Of a DNA stretch of 64,000 nt, positions 17,583-26,192 are shown piece by piece; the first letter of the stretch is position 1; each line of letters opens with the position of its first letter. Source of the stretch: Acidobacteriota bacterium (GTDB lineage Bacteria; Acidobacteriota; Holophagae; Holophagales; Holophagaceae); the NCBI GenBank assembly GCA_016192145.1, contig JACPUT010000001.1, positions 1-64,000 on the forward strand, in the 5' to 3' direction. The notes under the pieces were generated by a model, which was not told where the DNA came from, made no database searches, and saw only the letters and a list, made by a program, of their open reading frames with translations. A program made the position numbers and the translations under genes.

Positions 17583-18292
17583 CACTTCCTCATGAATTGC
17601 TGTTCGAATTCCCGCACGGCGACGGCATCGCCTCCCTGGTTCAGGGGACCCACGAAATCCAGCGGCCTGATCTCCGCGAACTCCCCAAAGCCGGCGATGT
17701 TCGAAGTGACGTACTCGATGAACTGCTCTTGCCGCCCCTTGAGGAAGCCGAGAAAGGGCCGTGCCGCGAAACCGAGCAGGGAGGAATCCAGCTGCGTCCA
17801 GCTCTGGAGGTGGCTCACGTAGCGACCCTGTTCCTCCCAGTAGCGGTAGGAGGCGATCATCCGCGCCCGGACATCGAAGGGGTTCTTCAATCGGCCCGAT
17901 TCCACGAGCCCCTCCACGTAGTAAATGCGATGGCCCGGCCGCTGGTAGATGGGCCACAGGGAGGCCTTCAGCCCCCGACCGTCATCCAGGGACCAGGAGC
18001 CATCCTGATGGGTGAAGGCCGAGAAGTCAGGCACGAAGCCACATCCCCGCCACATGGCCACCCCCATCCGCGGGTGGTCGAAGATGCGCTCCATGGTCCC
18101 CACGCGGACCCTCCGGGGCTGGGTCCGCGCCTGGAACGAGAAATGGGCCTTGGCCACCACCTCGCGCGCATCCAGGCGGAACGAGGCCTTCAGCTGGTCG
18201 AAGGGGATCGGTTCGGGGCGGGACTGCGCGAAAAGGGGCGCCGCGAGCAGGAATGCAGGGCCCAGGAATGAGGCGAGGGGACGAAGGGGCAT
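17582..18292 (-). CDS. Secreted protein of unknown function
   Basis: A 236-residue protein with a signal peptide (MPLRPLASFLGPAFLLAAPLFAQ) and a soluble domain rich in aromatic residues (SYRYWEEQGRYVSHLQSWTQ). It has no further membrane segment. The alternating strand pattern with a late long helix could be a START/SRPBCC-type fold, but I see no decisive motif. It is first in the four-gene membrane block and divergent from the HEAT-repeat gene, with a roughly 80-base gap holding both promoters. Confidence 0.65.
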   Translation of the reverse strand: MPLRPLASFLGPAFLLAAPLFAQSRPEPIPFDQLKASFRLDAREVVAKAHFSFQARTQPRRVRVGTMERIFDHPRMGVAMWRGCGFVPDFSAFTHQDGSWSLDDGRGLKASLWPIYQRPGHRIYYVEGLVESGRLKNPFDVRARMIASYRYWEEQGRYVSHLQSWTQLDSSLLGFAARPFLGFLKGRQEQFIEYVTSNIAGFGEFAEIRPLDFVGPLNQGGDAVAVREFEQQFMRK

Positions 18293-18373
18293 ATGTGAAC
18301 GCTAACGAAGGCGGGAGGCTCCTACCAGCCCCGGATTCACACCCGGGCCTCGGTGGACGATGAGTCGGATCGG

Positions 18374-21046
18374 ATGAGCATCCTGGTACAAAATGCGCCC
18401 CTCACCCCGCTGGATGAGCTGCGGGCTCACCTGGCGCGCCATTCCGAAGAGGGGGCCTGGACCGTCCACCTTCATCATCTACTTCAACGATTGCAGCAGA
18501 TGTCGCTTCCGGAGTTGGGTTCCCGATTGCTCAAGCCGACCTCCAGCAAGCCCCTGAAAAAGGCCATACTCGCCCTCACCTCCAAGTTCGATTGGCCGGA
18601 GTGGGTGCCCTTCCTCCACAAGGCCCTGCTGACGGAGCCCGACCTGGGCCTCTTCGACGAGGGCTGCGTCGCCCTGGGACGCATCGCCACCCGGGATGCC
18701 TTCGAGGCCCTGCAGGACATCCAGGAGCACCGCCCCGATCCGGATCGCCGGCTCATCCTCCACCGGGAGCTGGCGGGGCTGGAACCCACCCAACCCCTCT
18801 CCTTCTACCTGGGCCGCCTGGCCGAGGGGGAAGGCAATCCCCGACTCGCCCACCAGGGTGGCCGCTTCCTCTCGGTCCAGGCCAGTCCCGCGGATCTGCC
18901 CGCCCTCGTGGAGGCCTACCAGGCGGGCGACCCCCTTTCCTCCAAGCTCGCCCTCAGGGCCATCGCGGGGCTTCCGGGCGGCGCGGCGGGCGAATTCCTG
19001 GCCCGCCTCTTCGAACAGCTCCAGCGGCACCTCCAGGACTACCTGGATCTGGAAGACCTCATCACGCGGGTTCAACCCCTCCAGCGGACCCATGCCCGGG
19101 AGGAACTCGCCAAGGCCTATACGGATCGCCTCCACGAACGCTGCCCGGAGGAATCCGCCGCCCTGCTCCAGGCCATCGGGGAGGAGAACGCCAACCCGGG
19201 GCAGTTGCTCGATCACATGGCGCCCCATGTCGAAGGCCACCTCGAAGGGTTCCTCGCGGAGGGGCTGCAGGTGCTGGTGGAGGGCAAGGTCGCCCGGTTC
19301 ACGGCCCTGCTCACGGAGCGCCTGGAGGAATCCCACCGCCAGCAGGGCCTCCTCGCCACCAACCTCGATCTCGTCGCCATGGGCCTCCACCGTCAGGTGA
19401 TGGCCGGATACCTCCCCGCCACGCGCGCCGTGCCGCTGCTGGCGGCGGCGCTGCGGCGGTTCTCCCGGCAGGACGGGATCGCCTTCGCCTTCTGTTGGCT
19501 GGTGGAGCCTGCCGACACGGAGTCCCTCGCCTTGGTGAGGGCCGAACAGGATCCCAAACGGCGCATGTTCCTCCTGGACAACCTGGGCACCCGGGAAGAT
19601 GACGATCTCACTCCGTTCTTCCTGCAGATGCTGGAGGATCCCATCGTGGAGGTGGGCCAGCGGGCCATCCACCAGCTGGGAAAGCTGCCTTCCGCCTTCC
19701 CGGTCGTGATGGAGCGCTTCCAATCCGGTCAGCCCGATCAGATCCGCCTCGCCCTGAGGATCTTCGGTGAGAACCGCACCCGAGCGGCCGCGGAGGTGCT
19801 CACCCAGTTCGTCTCCGACGATGAGCGGGATGAACTCCTGATCGAGGCCGTGGAAGCCCTCGGCACCATCCAATACCCCCCAGCCGCCAAGCCGCTGCTG
19901 GAGCTGCTCCACGATGGCAAGCCCGCCCGGCTCCAGCTCGTGCTGGCCCGTTCCCTCGGCGCCATGCACACCCCCGAGGCCGCCCTCGGCCTCCTCGCCA
20001 AGGCCCCGGGACTCAAGCTCCCCCAGGTGCTCATCCTCTGCCTCGAGGGCCTGTTGGCGACCTTCCAGGGCTTCGAAAACCCCGTGCCCGAGGAAGCCCT
20101 TCCCGCTCTGGACCAACTGCTCACCCGCTGCCTGGACGAGCGGGAAGGAGAGGGCATCCAGCTCCGCGCCATCCTCGCCACCCAGGGCCTCTTCTGCTTC
20201 GACCAGGGCCTCTATGCCAAGTGGAAGGATCGCTTCTCGGACGTGCTTTTCGATCTGCGGACCAAGACCAACTGGGATCGCGACACCAACGAGAAGGTGG
20301 CCGCCGTCGTCAAGGAACTGGGCCAGCGCTCCGCCGCCCTGAACCTCATCGCCAGCAAGGAAGAGGCCATGCGGTCGGCCATCCGGGGCATCCCCGAGAA
20401 GGGCCCCTCCCGGGCGGAGATGCTGCTCGCCCTCCGGGAGAAGTTCTCGGATCCCGACCTCATCCTCCGCCCCCAGATGGCGCTGGAAGTGGCCGCTTGG
20501 GTCCACGAAGAGCTCAAGCGCCCAGCCTCGGATTGGCGCGAGGTGGCCAGGCTCTGCGAGATCGGCAGCTACACCCATCAGGATTCCCTCATCGCCCCCA
20601 TCCGCGAGCACCTGCTCTACGCCACGGGCCTGGGCCTTCGCAGCGCCACCCGGGACGCGCTCCTCCGCCTGGGCGTGCCCGAGGAAGACCATCACAAGCA
20701 CCCCCCCTTCCAATCCATCCTCCTCCTGGAGCCCTCCGCTTTTTTCCGGAAGAAGACCCGCGGCTCCCTGGAGCCCACCTGGAAGGTGAGGGAGGCGGGA
20801 GGGCGGGAAGAGGCCGAGGCGCTGCTCAAGGAAGCCTCTGCGGATCTCCTCATCACCGAACTGCAGGACGCGGGAGGGGATCTGCGTCCCTGGATCGAGG
20901 CCCAGTGGGAGACCCGGCGCGTCCGGCAGGTGCTGCTGGCCTGTGCTTCCCGGGATGTCGCCGCCTTCCTGGAACATCCTTGGGTGCTGGGCGTGCTCAA
21001 TAAGCCCTTCAGCCCCGAGGCCCTCCTCAAGGCCCTCGAGCCCTGA
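18374..21046 (+). CDS. HEAT-repeat protein with C-terminal pseudo-receiver domain
   Basis: An 890-residue soluble protein. Most of it (about residues 30-750) is helical HEAT-type repeats, for example EVGQRAIHQLGKLP and EAVEALGTIQYPPAAKPLLE. The last 110 residues look like a CheY-type receiver: ILLLEPSAFFRKK at strand 1, ADLLITELQD at strand 3, VLLACASRD at strand 4 and LNKPFSPEALLKAL at strand 5 and the final helix. The acidic pocket reads E-P, the phospho-acceptor aspartate is Glu (ITE) and only the lysine (KP) is kept, so phosphorylation is unlikely. I prefer the ATG at 18374; an in-frame GTG at 18353 has no better ribosome site. Confidence 0.75.
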   Translation: MSILVQNAPLTPLDELRAHLARHSEEGAWTVHLHHLLQRLQQMSLPELGSRLLKPTSSKPLKKAILALTSKFDWPEWVPFLHKALLTEPDLGLFDEGCVALGRIATRDAFEALQDIQEHRPDPDRRLILHRELAGLEPTQPLSFYLGRLAEGEGNPRLAHQGGRFLSVQASPADLPALVEAYQAGDPLSSKLALRAIAGLPGGAAGEFLARLFEQLQRHLQDYLDLEDLITRVQPLQRTHAREELAKAYTDRLHERCPEESAALLQAIGEENANPGQLLDHMAPHVEGHLEGFLAEGLQVLVEGKVARFTALLTERLEESHRQQGLLATNLDLVAMGLHRQVMAGYLPATRAVPLLAAALRRFSRQDGIAFAFCWLVEPADTESLALVRAEQDPKRRMFLLDNLGTREDDDLTPFFLQMLEDPIVEVGQRAIHQLGKLPSAFPVVMERFQSGQPDQIRLALRIFGENRTRAAAEVLTQFVSDDERDELLIEAVEALGTIQYPPAAKPLLELLHDGKPARLQLVLARSLGAMHTPEAALGLLAKAPGLKLPQVLILCLEGLLATFQGFENPVPEEALPALDQLLTRCLDEREGEGIQLRAILATQGLFCFDQGLYAKWKDRFSDVLFDLRTKTNWDRDTNEKVAAVVKELGQRSAALNLIASKEEAMRSAIRGIPEKGPSRAEMLLALREKFSDPDLILRPQMALEVAAWVHEELKRPASDWREVARLCEIGSYTHQDSLIAPIREHLLYATGLGLRSATRDALLRLGVPEEDHHKHPPFQSILLLEPSAFFRKKTRGSLEPTWKVREAGGREEAEALLKEASADLLITELQDAGGDLRPWIEAQWETRRVRQVLLACASRDVAAFLEHPWVLGVLNKPFSPEALLKALEP

Positions 21047-21097
21047 GAGGGTGGGGCCGAAGTCCGCTATCATCAGCGGCAATCCCATGAGGCCCGC

Positions 21098-22594
21098 ATG
21101 ATCCCCACCCCCGCTCGGCTGCGACTGCCCGCCCTGCTCCTGTGTGCCGCCAGCGCGCAGGCCCCGGCGATGGCATCGATCGAGGTCCCGCCCCAGGATG
21201 GCGAGCTGGCCGAACGCCTCCTTCGGAGCGGGGAACGGGCCTATGTCGCCAAGAGCTACAAAGAGGCCCTGGACACGTGGAATCAGCTCCTCCAGAGCGC
21301 GCCCAAGACCGACCAGGCCGCCCAGGCCCTGCTGCTGCTCGCCCGTCATCAGGTGGTCGTGGAGCTCAAACCGGAGGCCGCCCTTCCCCTCCTGGACCGG
21401 CTGAAGGCCGAGTTCATCAAGAGCAGCGCGGCCCCCGAGGGCCTGGTGCTGCGGGGCGAGATCCTCGCCCGGATGGCCCGCAAACCCAGCGACTTGAAGG
21501 ATGCCATCGCCGAGTTCAACCGCGTGCTGGACCTCTTCCCGGATCACGCCGCCGGTGCGGATGCCCTCGCCGGGCTCGGTCGGGCCGCCCGGGATCAGGG
21601 CCAGTGGGGCCTCGCCCTCGGCCGCTTCACCGAGGCCTACCGCACAGCCCCCGATGGGCCGGGCGCCTGCCGGAGCCTTCTGGAGGCCGCCGAGATCCTG
21701 GACGTGCAAGGCGACCTGAACGGCTGCCTTCGCCTGCTCCAGCGGATCCGCACCACCGCCCCCCAGAGCCCCGAGGCCCAGGAAGCCGCCTGGCGCATCC
21801 TCGTCCGCGTGCGCCACCGCATTCAGAAGCCCCCGCTGAAGCTGGAGGGGCCCTGGCCCGCCGGGAAGGTGAAATGGCTGAAAACCCCCACGCTCCTGGC
21901 CACGACGGCCGAGGGGTTGCCCGTGGTCTTCCAGTACGACCTCGATCGGGCCTTTCTCATCCGCGAGGGTGAGGCCCAGCCCCTCGGCACGGCCCCGGTC
22001 CCCGGAACCCGCGCCATGGCCCTCGGCGCGGATGATTCCCTCGTGCTCGTCTCCACCAAGACGGGTGTCTCCCGCACGGGTGGATCCACCCCCCTGCCCC
22101 CCTTGATCGGCGCTCCCACCGGCGCCTTCCTGGATCGCTGGGGCACCCTCTGGGTTTCGGACGCGAAGAATGCCGGGCTCCTCCTCGTGGGCGCCGATGG
22201 CACCACCCGATCGCTGCCCACGCCCGCGGCGGTGGCCCTCGCGGCCCATCCGGCAGGGGGGGCCGTACTGGCCTCCGACGGCAACCGGGCCCTCCTCGTC
22301 GTGAACCCCGAGGGGCAGACCCTACTCTCCATCCCCTACGGCAAGGACCTCCCGACGGCCTTCAAGAACGTGGTCGCCCTGGCCACCGATGGGGCGGGCC
22401 ACATCGCCGCCCTCGTGGATGGGGGGGATTTCGGGGAGGGCGTCGTGGTCTACGGCCCGGATGGAGCCCTCCTGCGGCAGGCCACCTTCAAAGCCCTGGG
22501 AATCAGCGGCCGGATCACCTCCCTGGCCCTGGATCGGCAGGGCGGCATCCTCATCTGCGACCGCCGCAACGACACCCTCCTCCGGTTGAACTGA
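21098..22594 (+). CDS. Exported TPR and beta-propeller (NHL-like) protein
   Basis: A 498-residue protein with a signal peptide (RLRLPALLLCAASAQA). TPR-like helical repeats span residues 40-235 (ERAYVAKSYKEALDTWNQLL, then AIAEFNRVLDLFPDHAAGADALAGLG). From about residue 265 to the end, propeller blades of the NHL/SMP-30 style recur (RWGTLWVSDAKNAGLLLVGADG, RQGGILICDRRNDTLLRLN). It is probably a periplasmic scaffold. GAGG lies six bases upstream of the ATG. The next gene starts one base after its stop, so the two are an operon with linked function, probably in the envelope. Confidence 0.72.
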   Translation: MIPTPARLRLPALLLCAASAQAPAMASIEVPPQDGELAERLLRSGERAYVAKSYKEALDTWNQLLQSAPKTDQAAQALLLLARHQVVVELKPEAALPLLDRLKAEFIKSSAAPEGLVLRGEILARMARKPSDLKDAIAEFNRVLDLFPDHAAGADALAGLGRAARDQGQWGLALGRFTEAYRTAPDGPGACRSLLEAAEILDVQGDLNGCLRLLQRIRTTAPQSPEAQEAAWRILVRVRHRIQKPPLKLEGPWPAGKVKWLKTPTLLATTAEGLPVVFQYDLDRAFLIREGEAQPLGTAPVPGTRAMALGADDSLVLVSTKTGVSRTGGSTPLPPLIGAPTGAFLDRWGTLWVSDAKNAGLLLVGADGTTRSLPTPAAVALAAHPAGGAVLASDGNRALLVVNPEGQTLLSIPYGKDLPTAFKNVVALATDGAGHIAALVDGGDFGEGVVVYGPDGALLRQATFKALGISGRITSLALDRQGGILICDRRNDTLLRLN

Positions 22595-22595
22595 C

Positions 22596-24647
22596 ATGCG
22601 ATTGCATCCCTTGCGCTGCCTCCCCGCCCTGATCCTCGTCGCCGCTCCCGCCCCGGAAGCCGCCGCTCAGGATCCCGCCCTCAAGGACACCTTCCTCCAG
22701 GCCAAGGCCCTGTGGAGCACCCAGGGCAACCGGGAGGAGGCCGCGGGCCGCTTCGAGAAGGTGATCGAGGCCCTGGCCCCCAAGGCCGCCGCGCTTCCGC
22801 CCGAATGGGTGCAGGTGCTTTCAGAGTCGTACAACTGGCTGGCGGTGCTGGATGACCGCAGCCCCCAGACCCGCTCGCGGGCCCGGGCCCGCTTCGAGGC
22901 CCTCATCGCCTTGAACCCCGACTTCGAGGTGGATCGCGGCATCACCTCCTCGAAGCTCTCGGCGATGTACGACACCCTGAAATCCGAGAAGCTCGCCTCC
23001 CTCAGGCTCTCCTACGCCCCCGAGGGGGGGACCCTGACGGTGGATGGCAGGCCCTCGGCCCTGCTCCCCCGGAAGTTCCTCCCCTACGGAACCCACAAGC
23101 TCAGCTACGCGAAACCGGGCCACGCCTCCTTCGAGACCGTCGTGGAGCTGGGCCCCCGCGAGGCCAAAGCCCTCGAATTCAAGCTCACCCGCACCTCCTC
23201 CACCCTGACGCTGTTCGTGAATCCCAGCGGCGCCGAGGTGCTCCTGGATGGCCGGGCCCTGGGCCACACCAAGGGGGCCGCAGGCCCCGAGTCCACCGCC
23301 CTGGCGGCCAAGGCGAACCTCCGCCCCGAGGATCTGAGCGAGGGCTTCGTCGTGGGGGATCTCAAACCCGGCGAACACACCCTGGAGATCCGCGCCTCCT
23401 GCTTCCGCCCCAAGCTGCTGAAGGTGGGCCGGGAGCTCACGGAACCCATGGCGGATCATCTGCTGGAACCCGTAAAGCTGGAAGCTTCCAAGGGCCTTCT
23501 CACCGTGCAAAGCCCCTGGGAGGGCGGCGAGCTGTTCCTCAACGGCCAGAGCTACGGCAGCCTGCCCGTGGACAAAGCTCCCGTCTGCTCGGGAACCTAC
23601 GACCTGCTCGTTCGATTCCCCAGCGGGGGCTACAGCTCCCGAGTGGAGGTCCTCGAGGGCAAGCCCCTCTCCCTCGAAGCCCGGCCCCGGCCCCGCCTCG
23701 CCTTCGTGGGGCTGGAGGGAACCCAGGATTTTACGGGGAGGGCCCGCCTCCTGAGCCTCCTGTCGAGCCTGGGCGACAAGGTTCACTCCGTGGCCTACCT
23801 TCCCAGCCGGCCCGGTGAATCCGCCAAGGATGCGCTGGCCCGGCTCCGGGCGGGCCGGGAGGCGGAGCTTTTCCTCCTCGCCAGTCCCGTGCCCGACAAG
23901 GTGATCCACCAGGTGGCACTCCAGATCTCCACCTTCGAAGGGGAGGAAGAGCGCCTCGTGGTCAAGCCCCTGGAAGCGGATCCGCTTGGGGGCCTCATCC
24001 AACGGCTGAATGCCCTGCCCCCCCTCTCCGAGCCCAGCCTGGGCATCTCCCTCGTGGATCTCCGTGGGGAAGCCCCCCTGGTGCTCTCCGCTGACCCCAT
24101 GGCCCTGAAGGCTGGTGTCATCGCGGGGCGCAGCCTCACGGCCCTGAACGGCAAGCCGGTGACCGGGGTACTCGCGTTCCGGCAAGCCCTGGCGGAAACG
24201 AAGGCCGACAAGGCGTCGATCACCCAGGGCGCAGCTCCCCTTCCGCTGGGGATTACCCGGGAAGCCCTCGAGATCCCCCTGACCTCCTCCCGATACGTCT
24301 ATCCCTTCCTGCTCAGCCATCTCCGCCTGCAGCTCCTGGGGGCCCGGGGGGAGGAGGCCGCCCAACTGAAGCTGAATCTCGCGCTGGCCCTCATGCATTT
24401 CCGCAAGTTCGACAAGGCCCTCGAGCTCCTCCGAGACACCCGCCTCGCAGCCACGCGAGGGGTGAGCCAGGGCACCTTGGACTACTACACCGGGGTCTGC
24501 TTCCTCAAGCTGGGCGGTGTCTACATCAGCGAGGCCGCCCAGGCCTTCCGCGCCGCCTTGAAGGCCAAGGACGCCACCCTCTTCGGCCCTGACGGGCCCC
24601 TGGTAGCCCCCCTCGCCAAGGCCGCCCTCGACGAACTCAAACTCTGA
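22596..24647 (+). CDS. Exported PEGA-domain, PDZ-like and TPR protein
   Basis: A 683-residue exported protein (signal peptide to about residue 25). Three PEGA-like beta modules are visible near residues 145-190 (GGTLTVDGRPS), 205-280 (LFVNPSGAEVLLDGRALG) and 305-355 (GGELFLNGQSYGSLPV). A PDZ-like segment lies near residues 485-550 (AGVIAGRSLTALNGKPVTGV) and a TPR tail near 580-680 (RKFDKALELLRDTRLAA). PEGA modules bind surface polymers or outer-membrane partners in other proteins. The operon continues with a one-helix protein and a putative porin, suggesting a cell-envelope assembly role. No enzymatic motif seen. Confidence 0.72.
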   Translation: MRLHPLRCLPALILVAAPAPEAAAQDPALKDTFLQAKALWSTQGNREEAAGRFEKVIEALAPKAAALPPEWVQVLSESYNWLAVLDDRSPQTRSRARARFEALIALNPDFEVDRGITSSKLSAMYDTLKSEKLASLRLSYAPEGGTLTVDGRPSALLPRKFLPYGTHKLSYAKPGHASFETVVELGPREAKALEFKLTRTSSTLTLFVNPSGAEVLLDGRALGHTKGAAGPESTALAAKANLRPEDLSEGFVVGDLKPGEHTLEIRASCFRPKLLKVGRELTEPMADHLLEPVKLEASKGLLTVQSPWEGGELFLNGQSYGSLPVDKAPVCSGTYDLLVRFPSGGYSSRVEVLEGKPLSLEARPRPRLAFVGLEGTQDFTGRARLLSLLSSLGDKVHSVAYLPSRPGESAKDALARLRAGREAELFLLASPVPDKVIHQVALQISTFEGEEERLVVKPLEADPLGGLIQRLNALPPLSEPSLGISLVDLRGEAPLVLSADPMALKAGVIAGRSLTALNGKPVTGVLAFRQALAETKADKASITQGAAPLPLGITREALEIPLTSSRYVYPFLLSHLRLQLLGARGEEAAQLKLNLALALMHFRKFDKALELLRDTRLAATRGVSQGTLDYYTGVCFLKLGGVYISEAAQAFRAALKAKDATLFGPDGPLVAPLAKAALDELKL

Positions 24648-24670
24648 TCCCGCCCATTCAAGGAGATCCC

Positions 24671-25066
24671 ATGACCCCGTTCCAGCAGTCCCAGCGCGGT
24701 GAAGGCAAGGTCGGTTGCATCCTCACCTTCCTCGTGATCGCCGTCGTCTGCGCCGTGGCCTTTAAGGTGGCGCCCATCTACTACGCGAACATGGAGCTCC
24801 TCGACAAGGCGGATCTGGTGGCGACGATGGGGAGCCGCGTTCCCGCCGAGCAGGTGGAATCCGAGGTGCGCGCCAAGGCCAAGGAGTTGGATATCCCCGA
24901 GGCCCTGAAGCCCGGTGCCATCAAGGTCACCAAGGTGGTCACGGGGGAATCGGGCGTCTGCAAGATCGTGCTGAACTACAAACGCAAAGTGGACCTCTAC
25001 GGGTTCACCACCATCGAGATCAAGCAGGACAAGGTCATCGAAAAAACCATCTACACCAATTTCTGA
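24671..25066 (+). CDS. Single-pass membrane protein of unknown function (DUF4845-like)
   Basis: A 131-residue protein with one membrane helix near residues 15-38 (VGCILTFLVIAVVCAVAFKV), a PIYY turn and a soluble domain of about 90 residues predicted outside the cytoplasm. Size and layout resemble DUF4845-type small membrane proteins, though identity is not certain. A strong AGGAGATCCC ribosome site precedes the ATG. It lies between the PEGA protein and the porin-like gene, 3 bases from the latter. Confidence 0.68.
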   Translation: MTPFQQSQRGEGKVGCILTFLVIAVVCAVAFKVAPIYYANMELLDKADLVATMGSRVPAEQVESEVRAKAKELDIPEALKPGAIKVTKVVTGESGVCKIVLNYKRKVDLYGFTTIEIKQDKVIEKTIYTNF

Positions 25067-25069
25067 GCC

Positions 25070-26155
25070 ATGCGCCGCACCCTCCTCCTCCTGGGTTTCC
25101 TGGGGGCCCGCCTGGGCGCCCAGGAGGCCCCTTTCCAGGAAGATGAGCCCAGCCCCTGGATCCCGGCCTGGGAGTTCAAGGCCCAGCGGGAGCATTTCCG
25201 CCTCCGCACCGAGGAGATCTGGCGCACCCGGAGCCAGCTCCGGCTGAAGTGGAAGATCGAGGGAGAAGGTCCCTTTTCCCTGGAACTGGGCAGCGCCCAT
25301 GCCCTGGGCACGGATCGCAACGCCACCAACCTCCCCTGGTTCGATGACAGCGCCTCCCGCGGCACCTGGCTCGATGTGGCGGCCCTGCGGTGGAGGCACC
25401 TGGGGTCCTCCACCAAGGCCACCGTGGAGGCGGGCCTCGTGGAAAGCCCCCTGCTGCTCTCCGAAGCCGCCTGGGATCCGATCCTCCGGGTCATCGGAGC
25501 CGGCGGGCAGGTCGCTTGGGTGGGGGACGGGCTCGTCGAGGAGGCCAGCCTCCGCGCGGTGGCGGGCCAAGTCCGCCTCATCGCCGGCGGGCGGGTCGGG
25601 ATCAAGGGGGCCCAAGGCGTCCTTCGCCTGGCCACGGGCCCGATCCAGTGGACCACCTTCCTGGGCGCCCTGGACCTGGAGCCCCGTCAGGCGGACGCCC
25701 CGGGGTTCCTGCGCCAGAATCCAGGTGCGGCCTCCAGCGGCGGCGGTGGGTATGGCACCGGCGCGGGCTATGCCACGCTGACCTTCAAGTACACCTTCTA
25801 TGGCCTCGGGGTGGGCTCACAGGGGCCCTTCCCCTTCGACCTGAAGGCCCAGCGCCTCGTCCACCGGGAGACGAAGCAGGTGGGTGAGGAATTCCAGGCC
25901 TGGGTGGGCAGCCCCCGGCGAACCTGGTGGCCCCAGGCGGGCTACGTGCGTCAGCGCCTGGATCCCTACGGGGCCCTCGCCTCCGTGAACGGGGACCAGT
26001 GGTGGTTCCACGCCAACGCGGACGGCCAGCGTTATGCCCTCGCCCTCAACCTCCCGCGGCGGTGGCGGCTGGAAGCCAGCGTGGTGGACCAAGTCCGGCG
26101 GGGCACGACCTTCGTGGTGAGGCGAGGAGTCCTCGGGGTGCTCAAGCGCTTCTGA
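25070..26155 (+). CDS. Putative outer-membrane beta-barrel (porin-like) protein
   Basis: A 361-residue protein with a signal peptide (MRRTLLLLGFLGARLGAQ). Alternating amphipathic strands follow, many aromatic or charged residues flank short turns, and a C-terminal phenylalanine (GVLGVLKRF) is typical of outer-membrane proteins recognised by BamA. Strand-like segments such as GTWLDVAALRWRHLG, KATVEAGLVES and GYATLTFKYTFYGLGVG support a barrel. It is last in the 21098-26155 operon. The exact porin family is not recognised. Confidence 0.6.
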   Translation: MRRTLLLLGFLGARLGAQEAPFQEDEPSPWIPAWEFKAQREHFRLRTEEIWRTRSQLRLKWKIEGEGPFSLELGSAHALGTDRNATNLPWFDDSASRGTWLDVAALRWRHLGSSTKATVEAGLVESPLLLSEAAWDPILRVIGAGGQVAWVGDGLVEEASLRAVAGQVRLIAGGRVGIKGAQGVLRLATGPIQWTTFLGALDLEPRQADAPGFLRQNPGAASSGGGGYGTGAGYATLTFKYTFYGLGVGSQGPFPFDLKAQRLVHRETKQVGEEFQAWVGSPRRTWWPQAGYVRQRLDPYGALASVNGDQWWFHANADGQRYALALNLPRRWRLEASVVDQVRRGTTFVVRRGVLGVLKRF

Positions 26156-26192
26156 GGCTTGAATCCCATGGCGACCCCATTAGGCTGGGTCC

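Noticed and set aside
18479-22249. 1256-codon open frame on the minus strand
   Set aside because: It lies opposite the HEAT-repeat and TPR/propeller genes, has low-complexity Gly/Glu/Pro-rich translation without motifs, and is explained by high third-position GC on the plus strand.
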